Part shown: piece by piece, positions 43,701 to 56,916 of the stretch
How the letters are laid out: the number at the start of each line of letters is the position of its first letter
Position numbering within the stretch: the stretch's first letter is position 1
Source of the DNA: Zygnema cylindricum
Taxonomy: Eukaryota > Streptophyta > Zygnematophyceae > Zygnematales > Zygnemataceae
Direction: 5' to 3'
DNA: 64,000 nt
Assembly (NCBI GenBank): GCA_037447655.1
Contig: JBBHKE010003380.1
Location: 188,884 to 252,883 of the forward strand
The notes under the pieces: model-generated
What the model saw: the letters and a program-made list of their open reading frames with translations, nothing else
Told to the model about the DNA's origin: nothing
The model's database searches: none
Made by a program: the position numbers and the translations under genes

Positions 43701-46700
43701 GATTGGCAATGAAGGGTAAATGGGCGTGAGCTTGGGAAACGCAAAAATAGCTGCTATATCTTGCGTTCACACCATTCACAGGATTGTTTACTTTTGATTT
43801 ACAACGTCGAGTTGTTCAGATTAAAGAAAAGTTGCAATCAGACTGTGGGACTGGCTTATCTTACCTTGCCTTCGCTTTTTTTTTAGTGTATTTCTTTCTT
43901 CTGTGTCTATATTTTTTGCGATTGTCTGCTTTACCTGCAGCTCTCTGCTGCCTTCAAGTTTCTCTATTTGCAGTAATCTCTTCTCGTGATACTCCCGTCT
44001 GTAAATCTTGTTTGTGGTAGAATTAGGACAGTAATCTACCTGTTTATTGCCTGCTTTTGAATGGTACAGGGATCCACATGTTTTGTTGGATGCAGAAGTT
44101 TTAACGGAGCTCTTTGACATGTTGGTTAAGCTCGTTACGGTAACCTCGTGCAGGTGCGGTCCCTTCGACCCGGCCACGGGTTGGTGCAAACAATTGCCCT
44201 CAGTAGCATCACCACACTCTCAGGAAGTTCTTCGAGTATTGTAGCGTCATCTGAGAGGGATATACATCATATCAGGCCTGTCCCCTTGGGCGTTCAGGTG
44301 AATCTATTTTCTAGAGACATTTTTTGGTAGCAACAGGAAGCCTCATAGCCTTGCCTGCAGTGTTTGTACTTTATTTCAACTACTCTCTCTTCATTTTTTT
44401 TTTCAAATGTGATTCCTAAATGCAAAGGTGGTTATCAATTCCATTCCGTGGTACTATTCTGGACACGGCATATGGAATGCGGATATTGGTGATGATATGA
44501 TTTTTCCAGTAAGTGCTCTGAGTGTTATGTTGTCCTCATTGTTGTTTTTGAAGAATTTTGACAGTATCACCCTGTGTTGGTGGGAGATTTCAGATCATTC
44601 AACTTGCTGGTGTTGGGAGGTATGAAGATGCTCTCGCGCTTTGTGTTTTACTGTCCCCAGAAGATGCACATATGAGGGCTTCCAAAGAAGATTCTATTCA
44701 TATTCGGTAAGTCATGTTCATGTTCATATGCATATTCTTATTCGCATTCGTATTTGTGTGCAGATTGGTATTAGTATTGGTGTTGGTATTCATATTCATA
44801 TTAATTTCATCGTGTTCGTATTCATATTCATATTTGTCTCACTCATTTGTCGTGGGAGTTGGTGGAGCTTTTCCTAAATTTGAATTATCCTTCAAACAGT
44901 AAACTGTTCTCTTCCTATATGGTTGAAATGTTTCCTTTTGATCACCCTGTTCAAAGACATGTATGTTTCCTTTCTATAGCCGAGGAGAAAGGACAGAGGA
45001 GGTGTCAATTCTTGTTTTTCTCTGATTTTTATGAAGACCATTTAGTTTAGTACTTTTCCATGATTTGTATCTTTGTAAGACTAGAGTAAGACATCGATTG
45101 TATTTTCATTATTTCAAGCTTCAGTATTCTTATTGTGTTGTATCTGAGAGGTCTTATGCAAGTTGAATAAGACCCTTTTTTTAATTTGTGGTTTCCCTGT
45201 TTACGTCTATGGGTCAGATATGGATACCATCTTTTTGCTGAAGGGAAGTACGAAGAAGCTATGGAGCATTTCTCAAAGTCTACTTTAGATCTTTCCTCTA
45301 TTCTGCGACTTTTCCCCTCTCTCCACCTCCCTGCTGCAGCTGAAGAGCTGAAAGGGGGAAGTAATGATTCAACAGCTTTCACCTTTTCAGTTTCTGGAGC
45401 CGGTTCTGATTGGCTGGGAGATTCAGGGAACTATGACCAGCTCTTCCCTGGAGGGAGAGATATTGATGGAGAGCAGCCGGAGCTTCCCACAGGGGGAGAT
45501 TTGGTTTATGCTTTAGGAGCATTAGTTGCTTTTTTATCTTTCAAAAGGACAGCAGCCGTTCAGAAGGCCGAGGCTGAGCAGGCTGAACAAGATGTTCTGG
45601 ATTTGCTCAAGGCAGGAGATAAAGAAGGGGATCGTGGTGAGGAAAAAAACTCACGGATGGTTTCTCGCAATAGATCAGCAGATGATGGAGGCCATATAGT
45701 TCATCAGACTGTAAACGAGGATGCGAAAGTAAGTAATACCGCCCGAAATTATGCAACTGTTTTGGATACTGCTCTTGTACAAGCGCTGCTGGCTTTAGAT
45801 TCTTCAGCACCAACCATTGGACGGCAGAGAGGCCCAGAGTTGGAAAGGAATTCTTCTGCATTAATGCCCTTTGCAACTGATTCAGCTCTTGCAGCAGTTA
45901 AAACTTCTGCCTTTCGAAATGTTTATGAGTCAGCGCTCCGGTTAAGGGATTCGTCTGCGCCGCAAAAACAAACAGGTTTTAATGGCACAGAAGTCTTTCT
46001 CCAGCTATTGGAAGGGCCTAATTACTGCGACGTGACTACTTGCGAAGATAAGCTGCTAGGAGCTGGGAGAACTTTGGAACTCATCACACTATATAAGCAA
46101 AGAGGTCTTCATATGAAGGCATTACAATTGCTACAAGAGCTTGGGAAGAATGATGGACCAGCGAGCACTGTTGAATATCTGCAGGTAATGCCTAGCAATA
46201 GGTTGAACCCTGAAACATTCTAAAAAACCCTGAAAATCCCTTGAAAAACTTAAACACCAAATTCAGTGTTAGCAGAGAAATCCATGAGGACTGATCAGTC
46301 TTTTGCAGGCACATTTATTTTCAGTGCATGTTGGCGCCAGTACTCTCATGTATCCTCAATGGCTTCATTCCATAAATTTGGTTCTTGAAATATTGACTCG
46401 TTGTTGATCTGGACAGCGTCTTCTCTATCTTGTTCAAGCTTTGTCCTCTTTGTTGTTTTTCCATATTTCACTTTTTAGAGAAGAAAACCGGATGGCTTGG
46501 GAAACCACAAGGGCAGTGTAAATTGGTAATTTGGAGCTTTGCCTACTAACGTGTGTCCTTGTCCTTGAGAGTTGTGGGCCTGACTAAATCCCTGGTTAAG
46601 AAGAAGCTCATTTGGCAGTATTGCTCAAATGTTGGTTGTTTTCTCACCCAAACAAGTTTTATACATTTGTAGACAAGTGAACTTGGTTCTCATACTTTGT

Positions 46701-49700
46701 CGCGGATTAAGAGAATCTGTTTTTGGAATATTATGCTCATCTGCGCAAATTCAGCCGTAGTAGTTAGAATAACAAGGATTCCTATTCACTGGTTAATGCA
46801 TTGTAGGGCCCGAGGATGAATCTAACCAGATGGTATGTTTTGTCAAACTGACTCGCAGGCATTAGGAGCGAAGGAGGAAAGGCTTATCTTGGAGTATTCG
46901 GAATGGCTTTTGAGGGAGCATCCTCAACACGGGCTTAAACTTTTTACAACATTGGATCCTCCCATTCCAACAGGTTTGTGTGGAGGTTCGGCGACCATTG
47001 GAGTTGGTAATTGGAATTGTCTTGAGCTCAAAGAACAGAATCGAAATGCATCGGCAAATCTCACAAAAGATTACACCGGCTTGTGCAACTTAAGAAGATT
47101 TACAGAGAAAAAGAACTTTCAAAGTCGCAGAAAATTATGAAAATTTACAGGAAGCTTGTGCCAAAAACTTGCCAAAACCCGCAAAAACATGCCGAAGCTC
47201 GACTTGCTAAAGCATTGCCAAAAAAACTAAGCAGGAACTTAATTTTTATTCAATCCTAGAAAGTTTTCCTTCCCTGTAAACCTTCAATAGACCTTTGTTT
47301 CTGTTCGGATTTGAAAACTAAAGCAGTCTCTACCAGATATATTGGCCTTTACAAACTGTTTTGTGCTTGGCAATGCTGTGTTTTTGTCTTTCATAACTCA
47401 TTTCTGTTATGTATTATTTCGGGTAATATCATGGCTGAGTCAATTTCCTCTTTGGTTTGTTTCAGGAATAGTTTTGGAACATTTTAAAAATCACTGCCCG
47501 CCGCTTCGGGCAGCGTATTTGGAACATCTTTTGGGGACAGTTGGAGACACAGGAAGTCCTGCAGGCCTCCATGATGAACTGGTGAGCTTCTATGCCTTCC
47601 CCTCTCCCTCCCCCTCTCTCTTCCGCCCATTTTTCTGTCATCTCTCTCTCATTTCTCTTTTGCTCTCTCTCTTTCTCTCCACCCGTCCCCTCCCCTCCCT
47701 CCTTCCTCCTCCTCTCTCCCCCTCCCCCTCCCCCTCTCCCCCCCCCCCCTCCTCTTCCTCTCCCTCTCCTCTCCCTCTCCTGTCCCTCTCCTGTCCCTCT
47801 CCCCCCCTCTTCCAGCTCTTGTTTTGATAATTTGTTTATCACAAGACTGGGTTATGCTTCCCTTTTTTGGCTGGGATTTCAGTAGATAAGAGCTATTGGC
47901 CAGACACGTTTTTCTTTGTTAGTCTGGTTAAACAATTTGTCGATTAATTGGTCAAATAATTGGTCAAGTGGTCCAATATTAATAGGTTTATTCCACTGGT
48001 TTTGCTTCTATGTAGGTCCAATTGCACTTGGACCGCATGGTCGAAGATCGTGAGAAGCTTTTGGCTGAGGGTGGTCTCTGGGATGAAAGCCACATATCTG
48101 AGGCCCGAAATAAGCTCTTGTCAATATTGGAAAAATCATCGGCCTATAGCCCTGTGGTGATGTTGAACAAACTTCCAATGGGAGCCTTCCACTTAGAGCG
48201 TGCCATATTATTGGGAAAAATGCGTCTTCACCTTCCTGTACTTGCTGTGTACGCACGAAAGGTGATTGCTATGATATCAAAGAAAAGGCCGAAGATTTGA
48301 TAACAATTTCTGGAACTTTGTATATGGGGAGCTCCTTTTTATATTCTTTGTTTTTGCCACAATATCAAAGAAAAGACAGAAGAATTGATAACAATATCTG
48401 GAATTCTTCATGGTCGAAGCTGCTTTTTTTTCCCTCCCTTTTTTCCCCTACAAATAAATCTGCTGTCCTTATGGTTTTTTCTTCGTCTTCTCTTGCGTTT
48501 GTTATCTATTGATCGTGCTTTATGGTTCTGTCTCATTGGCGAAACTTTGTGCTGGTTTAGTTTGCTGAAATTTTTGAATCAAGATTGATTATTAAAGTTA
48601 CAGTGTATTGTGGCTGGGTTGCAGTTACATGATTTTACCCTTTGTTTAAACTATTGTGATCAAATTTTCCGGGCTGCGGTGACATCTCAAGAATCATCGA
48701 GCAGTGGACCTCCTAATGTGCTTTCTGAACATCTTACATCTGTTGAGGCAACAAATATCTATCTCAACTTTTTACAAGTTTGTTTAGACCCGGTCCATAC
48801 TATCCAGGAGTTTAATCGAACATTATCGGCAGTTCTCCCAGCAGCCAAATATCCAGATGAATCGACTGTCAATAGGGCAAGTGGACAGACCTTACAGGCT
48901 GTTAAGAAGGCAAGTAATGCTTATCGGGTAAACATTTCGGCTCCTTCTAGAAGTTTTTCTTCGTCTTTCAATGATGACGATGACGAGCAGTCTGATGGCG
49001 ATGTATCTGTGGAGGAATCAGGTGCCATTTTATCACAAGCACACGAGGTACAAACCGTGGTAATTGAGAACGAGTGGGATATGGACTGCAACATTTTAAT
49101 GGCAGAAGCTCTGACAGTATTGGCTAGACGATGGGACCGCATAGAGCCCATTGCTGTTTTGGCAATGTTACCGAATTGGACAATTATGAAGGTCAGATCA
49201 GTAACCTATGTCTGGGTCGAAAAAAGTCAAAAGGCTTTACCTCCAAATTGGATAGGTGTTTTTTGCTAGTTTTGTTTAATCTTGTTGTTGAGAGATTGAA
49301 TGACCTGTGCTACCCAGGTGTGGAAGACTGTATTTCAGTGCCGTTTTTTTTTTGCCTGCCGACCACAATATAGCGTTAATAACTCCAATTTTTTATTTCT
49401 TAATGCTAATTCTTTAAACGGTTCAAAAACAGCCGCGTCTTTCTGAACTGTATGTGTGAATAACACTTACATAAACACCATGCTAATAGTTTCTTTTACT
49501 TTAATAACAATTGAAGGTGTAGTTTGACAACCTTTATTCTGGGAAATCTCTGCTGTGTGTATTGAAAACAGACAGGGAAAGACAAAAGGTAAAAGACATT
49601 GTCGCGAAGTTGCAATTGTGATGTGTCTGGCAACAAATTAAGATTGTTGTTGCTATTGTTGATGTTGCTTGAATTGATTGTTTATTGAGTGCAGGGCTTA

Positions 49701-50232
49701 ATGCCGTATCTGGAGCCTATCTTAAGGAGAGCATCAGAAAATCACCGCAATGCTTCTGTTGTAAAAGCACTTCGTCGTGCAGAAAACTTCCAGGTAATTT
49801 TTCCAGTTACCTGGGAAAAGTGGGAAGCTATAAGATTTTCCTGTGATTGACTTAGGAATGGAGCATGTCCAATTCCCAATTGGCGAATCATTATGTTAGT
49901 AGAGTGCTGAAGTAGGAGCCGATATTAATCTGGATGTCGTTGAGCGGCTTATGGATATAACTTAAGACGTTTCTGTCTCTTTTTCTCAAGAATATCTCCT
50001 GAATTGTTGCGTTTCATCCTGGAATGCTGGTTTGGAACAGGTTCGGAAAGAGCTTTTGCTACAGCGACAGCGTACAGTAAAGATTTCCGGTGAACGATCA
50101 TGTGCCATATGTCATAAACGTATCGGTAATAGTGTATTTGCTGTTTACCCTAATAACATGGTGGTACACTTTGTGTGCCATCAAGATCAGCTCGGCCGAC
50201 GTCGAGCCGGACTGGCGACTGACGAATTTTGA
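40796..50232 (+). CDS. VPS39: VPS39/VAM6 subunit of the HOPS vacuolar tethering complex
   Basis: Twelve exons: 40796-41282, 42005-42222, 43104-43238, 44154-44297, 44594-44706, 45218-46184, 46859-46973, 47466-47581, 48016-48261, 48625-49191, 49695-49793 and 50041-50232. All introns are GT-AG and the phases close into 3399 nt, 1132 aa plus stop. The N-terminus (KACPSKIE, GCYDGSLRIY) through about residue 365 fits the CNH/beta-propeller, with CENICLG-like and LLLGKDNIGVFVDNQGK blocks. The helical clathrin-repeat region follows (YEDALALC, YEEAMEHF, LEYSEWLL). The C-terminus has the Zn-binding motif C1090-x2-C1093 ... H1112-x2-C1115 (VYPNNMVVHFVC). VPS39 acts at the vacuole membrane with Rab7-type GTPases to tether vesicles before fusion. 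Exons 6 and 10 carry long low-complexity and acidic inserts (FNDDDDEQSDGD), so it is longer than the roughly 1000 aa I recall for the Arabidopsis protein. VPS3 is less likely given the C-terminus. It appears intact. Confidence 0.9.
41783..41990. repeat. Interspersed repeat in VPS39 intron 1
   Basis: Shares order and sequence with 43425-43615 in intron 3 (TTATTAGAGTG, TTAGTGTTAT, CGTTTAAAGAATTAGCGTTAA, GATATAGTG). It is probably a decayed MITE of the TA-flanked family. Confidence 0.6.
42694..42868. mobile_element. TA-flanked MITE in VPS39 intron 2
   Basis: It starts CACTGCCCATTGTTATTA and ends TAATTAGTGATTGGTGGTG, between TA at 42692-42693 and 42869-42870. Length (175 bp), ends and TA target fit the 18810-19007 element. 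It lies well inside the intron and away from the splice sites. Confidence 0.62.
43425..43615. repeat. Interspersed repeat in VPS39 intron 3
   Basis: Second copy of the intron 1 repeat, see 41783-41990; both copies have the same orientation. Confidence 0.6.
44711..44845. repeat. Degenerate ATTCAT/ATTCGT microsatellite in intron 5
   Basis: Imperfect hexamer repeats (CATATTCATATT, TTCGTATTCATATTCATATT) just after the donor site of exon 5. Open frames across it are artefacts of the repeat. Confidence 0.65.
47590..47816. repeat. CT-rich low-complexity tract in intron 8
   Basis: Nearly pure pyrimidine on the + strand (CTCTCCCTCCCCCTC and runs of C), starting eight bases after the exon 8 donor. 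Long open frames on both strands here are composition artefacts. Confidence 0.8.
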
Positions 50233-53200
50233 GTCTTGATTTTACGACTTCCTTGGTGTCATTTGCTTGGAGGCATCTCTAGAGCAACTGATTGATGGCA
50301 AACCCTTCCATTTCATGGAATTTCTTCGTGGCAACAGCTCCAGCAAAAAACCCTAGAAAATTATGAAAAACCTGAAATGACCCTGAAAATGCAAGCAAGA
50401 ACTGACCAGGAATTCTGTAAAAGGCGTTTTGTGAAACAAATTAGCTAAAGTGCATTTGTCGTAACAATGACAAAGAAGGCGAAGCTCTCTGATATCTGTT
50501 TGACTATAGCGGCGGAGCAAACTGGCGCCATCTTCCTTCAGTTATCAAGCATCTTGTGGATTGTAGCGAGGTGGCTGTCGGTGAGTTTCTTGTTGTCCAT
50601 TTCTGATCGAATTAGTATAAATTAGTTTTTTTAAGGATTTACAACTTCCTTTTATGTTGCGGGTTTTGTTTAGAACTTATTGGATGTGAAGGAACCTAAT
50701 ATCCAAAGCAACTTTTTCCTTAACGTAAGAAATTGTAACAAACATATCAGACAATCTTTAGGTCACATGTTGTCAAAGTCATTTGAGTGGAAAAAAATAT
50801 CTTCTGATTATTTTTGGTGACAACTATGTTCCTTGATGTTTCTTGAATGTTTGTCATTTGGTATGCCGTGGCTCGTGTCTTACGTAGCTCCTACAGCGTC
50901 GGCAGTGATCTTTGTTTGACCCATTATTGATCTCAAACCCCTAGACTTGGTAACCCTAAGTAAGCTAGGTAAGCGAGGTAAGGCTGTTTGACATAAGACT
51001 ATTGAATAACTCACAACAGACTGCAAATGTCATAAGATTGCTCATCATATTTCCTATGCTTGATTCAATGAATTTGTTTGTGATGAATCGCTCATTGTTG
51101 TCAAAAATGCAGTTCAAAAATGCTTAGCATGCGAAAAACATTGAGTGTCTAGTCGCACAGGAAAAGGTGGAAAGCCACAATAAATTATCTAGATATTGAC
51201 CAACATATACCAGGTCCTTAAAATTGTTTCTTATGGAACATTTTTATCGTTTCATAAAAGTGGCTCATGCTCTCATTAATGTATTCATTTTTAAGTAGCT
51301 GAACTTTTTATGTTTAAATGAATGGAAGCTCATGATAAGTTCACCTGAAGCAAGCGAAGTAGACCTTAAAACATTTTTGTTCTTTTCAGGACTATTGGCT
51401 TTGATGTTGTTCATCTTATACCTCGTAATAGCCTCGTGGGCGCTCTTTGTCGTTTTATGTCCACGTTAGTTTGTGCATCAAATTGAAATGATAGTCGGAC
51501 TTCGTTGTGCACCTCACAGCCAATATTGTTCGGTCTCTGGAAGCAAAGTGGATGGTGGTTATCTTTATTTTGATGTTTGGGAGAGATTTCGCTAGTGATG
51601 AATACTATGTATCACTTGTGTGTGTCAAATGAGGCCTTATGGTCGATGATGTGCTAATATCTTCTCTCTGAAGCATGTCTCTCTCAAACACCATTCATCC
51701 AGCCTATATCATGTTGCATGAGTTTGGTGGTTTCTTGGAACAAGAGGTTGTTCTGTAGTGTTGAAACGTATTCACACACGAGTAAACTTGTTTTTCACAT
51801 GACTGATGAAGTGAAATTTGCTTGAACTAGCAAGTATTGATTTTGTTATAATCATAATCTGATTGTTACGTGTATGTGTCCAAGATACTACGTCCTATTC
51901 CATTTATATAGGGGGAACTCATTGATGCGCATGCCTAGGTTCCTTGAATATTTCTCAAAGATACAGCATACCAAAAAACAAGTGGCAGCTAGTACAATTT
52001 TCTGTTTGTGCCCGCCAGTGATATCGTTTTAAAAGTTGTAATTTTGCCTGTATCTTTTAAACTACGTACATATCAATGTTATTGCAATATCAGTTACGAT
52101 TTTCAGTGCTCTGCACTTATCTTTCAGGCTACACATTTAAGATCAATGGTATTCTAAAACTAATTAGCCAGAGCTAAATGGCTTTCGGTATAGTGAGGAT
52201 ATTCATCACATATTAAGACCTAAAAAATTAGTACTTACTGAATTTCGCAAAATCTTCCTCAATAAGTAATATTTTGGATGGTTTAGTTTCTAGTATTTTT
52301 ACGATATTGCTTTTGGAATAAGTGTACAACATCTGGCAATAACCGGCTAGTCTGCTTCTGATAGTTTCTGGGATATTTTTCTCTTTTAGTTGCTAGTTGG
52401 CTTTTATTTACTTCTCAAAGGAGGATACCTTTGCATCGGGCTTGTCAAATTGTAGGGTTGTTTGACAGCTTAAGGATTCAAAAAAGAATCACAAGTACTT
52501 CTTTGTCAGCATAGACTTTTTTGGTTTTTCTTTATCTTGAAGCTCCTATCTGATGGGTGTGTAGACAGTGCAGAAATGTGTTGATGTGTTTGTTTTGCCT
52601 GCCACATGTCAGCAAGCTGTTGAGCTTTCTGGCTCCCTTATGGCCAAAGATATAGTTTCTTTTTATTTTTATTATCAAGGTTTACTTTATTTGCTTCAAT
52701 TTACATATGATGGTTTTATAATACACTAAGCCTAACTGCTCTAGCTGGTTTCTGAATGATGTTGACAGGAAGTGGTATGTTTTTCTACATGTTTGTACTA
52801 TTTTTTGTGACAGGTGAAGTAAGGATCGTTGCTTGCTGCCAAAGGCCAAACTGGTTTGGTTTTGGCCAACTCACAGGCGATTTTGGTCTTTCTAATACAA
52901 CCATTTTTGGCGACTCCACGGACTGTTTTGTCGGTTGACTGAAATCTGTGAGTCCAAATTTTAGGCAGAAAAAACCCAGAAAATCTGTCCAGTCAGAAAT
53001 ATGACCTGTCATGCCAGTTGACTCTTGGAAGTTCATCGGTGTATTGACTTAACATCTTCAAAGAACATGTTAACAAAGATTCATATTCCTAGTCAGCGGC
53101 TGTTCCATAGCATAGTGGTAGCCATTTGTTCCCCCATGTTCCTTGAACGTTTAGTTTTCGATTTCTCAACAACTTCCCTCTATATATATAATAGCAGGCT

Positions 53201-53950
53201 CTTCCTGATTCTCTTACAATACCTCTGTAGAATCGTGTACCTTAGGAAATAGCGAACTTCTGGTTGAAAGCCTTTTTTGCGATTTGGCTCTTGTCGGTGT
53301 CTGTTGTTTTTTGGGCATGAACTTTTTGGTTATAAAATGAAGAATACCAAAACAGATAATTGTGGTGAACCTGTCCCAAAAAGTGTTTGTCGGAACTGAG
53401 ATTAATAGGCTGGTTGGTCAGATGAGCCGATTGTTTAGGTGTAGTCATGGCTTTGGTTGCTTTTAAAAATTGATTGAAGTAAACTAGACCACCAATTGCT
53501 GTTAGAGTTATTAAATTACGGGCGTTACCATTTTCTTAGAGTAAATTACACTTAATCATGTTTCGTAATGTGGCTCATTATGGGCCACTCAGTTGTGTTA
53601 TTAACACTAATTTATGAGTTTGATTCAAACAAATACTAACTAAAATTAGAGTCAACAGCTACTTTGTTATTGCCATTTTAGGTTTAGCAACGTAAAAAAC
53701 TTAAGCAAGTATTTTTGACGTTTTTCTTCTCACTCGTTACTGAGTAACATGTACTGAAGCATTCCTCCTCTTCCAGTCAATCTTCTTTTTTTAATTCTTC
53801 TAGTTCTGTTAGGTTGACTTTTTTCTTCCACTTATGCTCAGACTTCAATTTTTTTTGTCATGTGATGCCATTGCAGAGAGCACACCTTTTGGAGCTTTAA
53901 AAGAGTCGATTCAATATTATTACACTATTAAATAGATGTATAGATTTTTA
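50233..53950. other. VPS39 3' flank, non-coding
   Basis: The VPS39 3' UTR must begin here; GTGAGT at about 50579 could be a donor in a spliced 3' UTR, but this is unproven. The remaining 3.4 kb has only short frames without motifs. Confidence 0.45.
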
Positions 53951-53956
53951 TAAATC

Positions 53957-54125
53957 AGAAAAGGAAAAGGAAATGACCTAGAAAAAAGCCAGGAAAGGTC
54001 GCCAAACAGGAAAAGTAAAGGAAAGAAAAGAAACCAGGAAAAGGAAAGGAAAAGGAAAAGGAAAAGGAAAGGAAAAGGAAAAGGAGAAGAAAAAGAAAAA
54101 GAAAAGAAAAGAAAAAGGAAAAGTC
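53957..54125. repeat. AGGAAA-type purine microsatellite
   Basis: Imperfect repeats of GGAAAA/AGGAAAAGG; the + strand is almost all purine. Confidence 0.8.
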
Positions 54126-54204
54126 AGACCATCCACGTAAACTAGGTTTGTCCTTTCTGTTTTATATAGTTGAGGTACGCAATTCAGTAAGTTAGGGAAT
54201 CAAT

Positions 54205-54441
54205 TCAATATGTTATAATGAATTTAAATCAGTATGTTATAATAGATTTAAATCAAAGTGTTATAATGAATTTAAATCAATATGTCATAATAAATTTAAA
54301 TCAATGTCACAATAAATTTAAATTAATATGTTATAATAAATTTAAATCAATGTGTCATAATAAATTTAAATAAACATGGCATAATGAATTTTAAATAATA
54401 TGTTACCATGAAGTTAAACCAATATGTTATAATGAATTTAA
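54205..54441. repeat. About 24-bp tandem repeat, roughly ten units
   Basis: The unit is close to ATGTTATAATGAATTTAAAT plus CA/GT; some units are short by 2-4 bp or read CATAATAAATTT. It is very AT-rich and begins 80 bp after the purine microsatellite. Confidence 0.82.
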
Positions 54442-54445
54442 TAGC

Positions 54446-56913
54446 TGATCCTGGTTTTCAACCCCGGGAAGGTTAGGCAAAAGATGAGTTTTTTTTTAAA
54501 TTTAGAGATTGGGTGGTGGTTGAAGTATGTGAGAATTGGAGGCTAATATCTCTTCAATGATGGAAGGGCAAATTGGGTCGTCCTATTTCTTCCAAAGGGT
54601 GAAGATATCGGTCACCTACCAAAAGTAATGTCCATCGGGACACAAATTGTTATAGTCATAATGACAGAGAAAAACTTAATAAGGGATGGTTTCACTCAGA
54701 ATGAGTGATAGGTGGACCACACGTTGTATCGTTAGTTGTAATATCTTTATCGTCCCTGAAAATGACAGGCTTATGTGGACACCTGGCCTATTTCTGATTA
54801 GAGACATGGTTTTAAAGCCCAATGGTCGAGCACTGTAGTTGTGATGGAATTATATTTTACCCCTAACCTCCAGAGTTTGAGAAATTCGAGATACGCTTTT
54901 TTCATATTTTTTTTTTGTTTTTTTTCTGTGTGGGTCAATGTTTGCATTTTGTTCCTGTTCCTTTGTTTGTTTTTTTTTTCTTCACTTTTTTGATTCCTCC
55001 TCTCCAATCAGATTTCTGATTCCTCTGATCCTTCCTCCGCATGTTCATGATCCCGTTCAGCCACCGCGCCTGCCCGACTTGGGCAGCTATGTAAATGTAT
55101 AAGTTTTGATCAAAAAAAGTTAGGGCTCGCCTGGTTTTGCAATAATCGTACAAACACGTTTACTGACAGTAATATTTTATCACTTATCCATCAAGTCGTG
55201 CCAGCAAGGCACCTATTGTGCCTTGTCTTCTACATGCTTTTCTAAGAATAATACAACGTAGGTTTTTGTTCAAACAACGACAAAAGTCAACGATTTTAAT
55301 AGCACAAAATTTGAATGTCGCATCTGTACTGACGGACGAAATTAAAGATTTGTAAAAACATATTACGTTTTAACGTTTGTACGAGCGTAATCTACAATTG
55401 TACGAATTGTGCCATTATGTTTTAAACGCAAAGTCCTTTCCGCGAAGGTCAATGAATGCCAAAAGAAGTGTCAGAGGACACCCTCTAGCAAATATTTCTC
55501 AACGCTTTCGGTGGATTGGAATCCACACTGCGAAGGTACATGGCCTTTGCCGATTGTTAGGTTGTCATCAATCATTCGCTGTGGATTATATCTTTTATTT
55601 CCAAGTGTATTAATAACACACGTCTAGTGTGTGGCTAGTGTCCTTTTAGATAACAGTTGATGACATTGTCCAAACATGGGATAAAAAGGAGCATTTGCCT
55701 TGAAAACTCAAGATTGGACGGTCGAAATTGTTGCCCAAAAATTTGGAGAATCTTGTCGAATCTCCACTAAACATGTTTTATATAAAAGGGAAAAATAACG
55801 TTTTAGTACGGAAAGTTACGTTTTCTACACCCTCACTTTCTACCAGATGGAGTCCCAACCTTGAAGAGGAAAATTGCAAAAAAAAAATGATTTTTTTGAG
55901 CACACTATTTTAAAGGGTTTCTGGCTCTTTCTATAGTGTGCTCCAAGACATCTTACGCAAACATTTTTTTGTGGAGTAAAGGCTCTTTGAATTCGTCTGG
56001 AGTAAGTTCTTTTGTTTTGCAAGTCACCCAGTTACCGTTAATTGTGAAGAATTGATTGACTAGGGACAGACTCGATTGCATTTGTGAAGAAGATAAAAAT
56101 TTGTCGCAATTTAGGGCTCCATCCTTTCGCGTACCTTACGTAATATTTGTTTTGCATCATATAGTAAATAAAGTACTTACCATAAGCTATGTTCAAAAGT
56201 AAGATTTAAACTTAAACGATCAAATTATTTGAATTGCTTCTAGTGTTAACAACTATGGATCGACGACCCTAAATTACAACGCTTGAACCTAAAATATAAG
56301 TAGTCAAAGTGTTTTTCCTATACGCCAATATAGGTGCGATTTAGTTGAAGTATAGTACACCACACCGTGAATTAGCCTTATAGTGCTATTAACACTATAT
56401 CGACTCCCCTAATATTTGTTCCTTTACACAGCTACAGTATGAATTATGGTCAATCACTGGTATCTAAACAGTGTGACATACGAAATGTGTGAATATAGCT
56501 ATCAAAAGTACAAAAAAAGTGTTAGATAATGACGTCGACACGGGAAAGCGCACTCAAATTTGATTCCTACTAATAAAGACCAGGGAAATCAAGGCGAACT
56601 TGTTCTCACATGTTCAAACATCAACATTGGGAACACATGCTATAATGACTAGGCTATGGAACATGTATGGAAATTAGTGTTAGACGTGTAAATCATCGTT
56701 ATTGTTAATGTTTTGCTGTTGCAGTGTTAGGCCCTTAACCTAAAATAGAGCTAATATCACTATTGTTTCTTTACACTAATATGAAATAGTCACAAAATTA
56801 TAAAATTATGTAGCGTCTACAACCGTCATAAATTAGGTAACAATTTCGTTTTTGGACATTAAATACCATGAAAAGTATTACAAAGAATCTTCCCAAACAA
56901 AAATCTACATCTC
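54446..56913. other. Non-coding spacer
   Basis: T-rich tracts (54485-54500, 54900-54985) and unique-looking AT-rich DNA. CACACCGTGAATTAG near 56358 resembles a terminus of the TA-flanked MITE family. No gene is recognised. Confidence 0.45.
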
Positions 56914-56916
56914 TAA

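Noticed and set aside
44641-44902. Frames rich in Ile/Val/Phe resembling membrane segments
   Set aside because: They are the translation of the ATTCAT-type microsatellite in VPS39 intron 5.
47462-47842. Long frames rich in Gly/Glu/Arg or Ser/Pro on both strands
   Set aside because: They are produced by the CT-rich tract in VPS39 intron 8.
40796-50232. VPS3/TGFBRAP1-like protein (CORVET) in place of VPS39
   Set aside because: The C-terminal VYPNNMVVHFVC zinc motif and the N-terminal GCYDGSLRIY block fit VPS39 better, though a database search was not possible.
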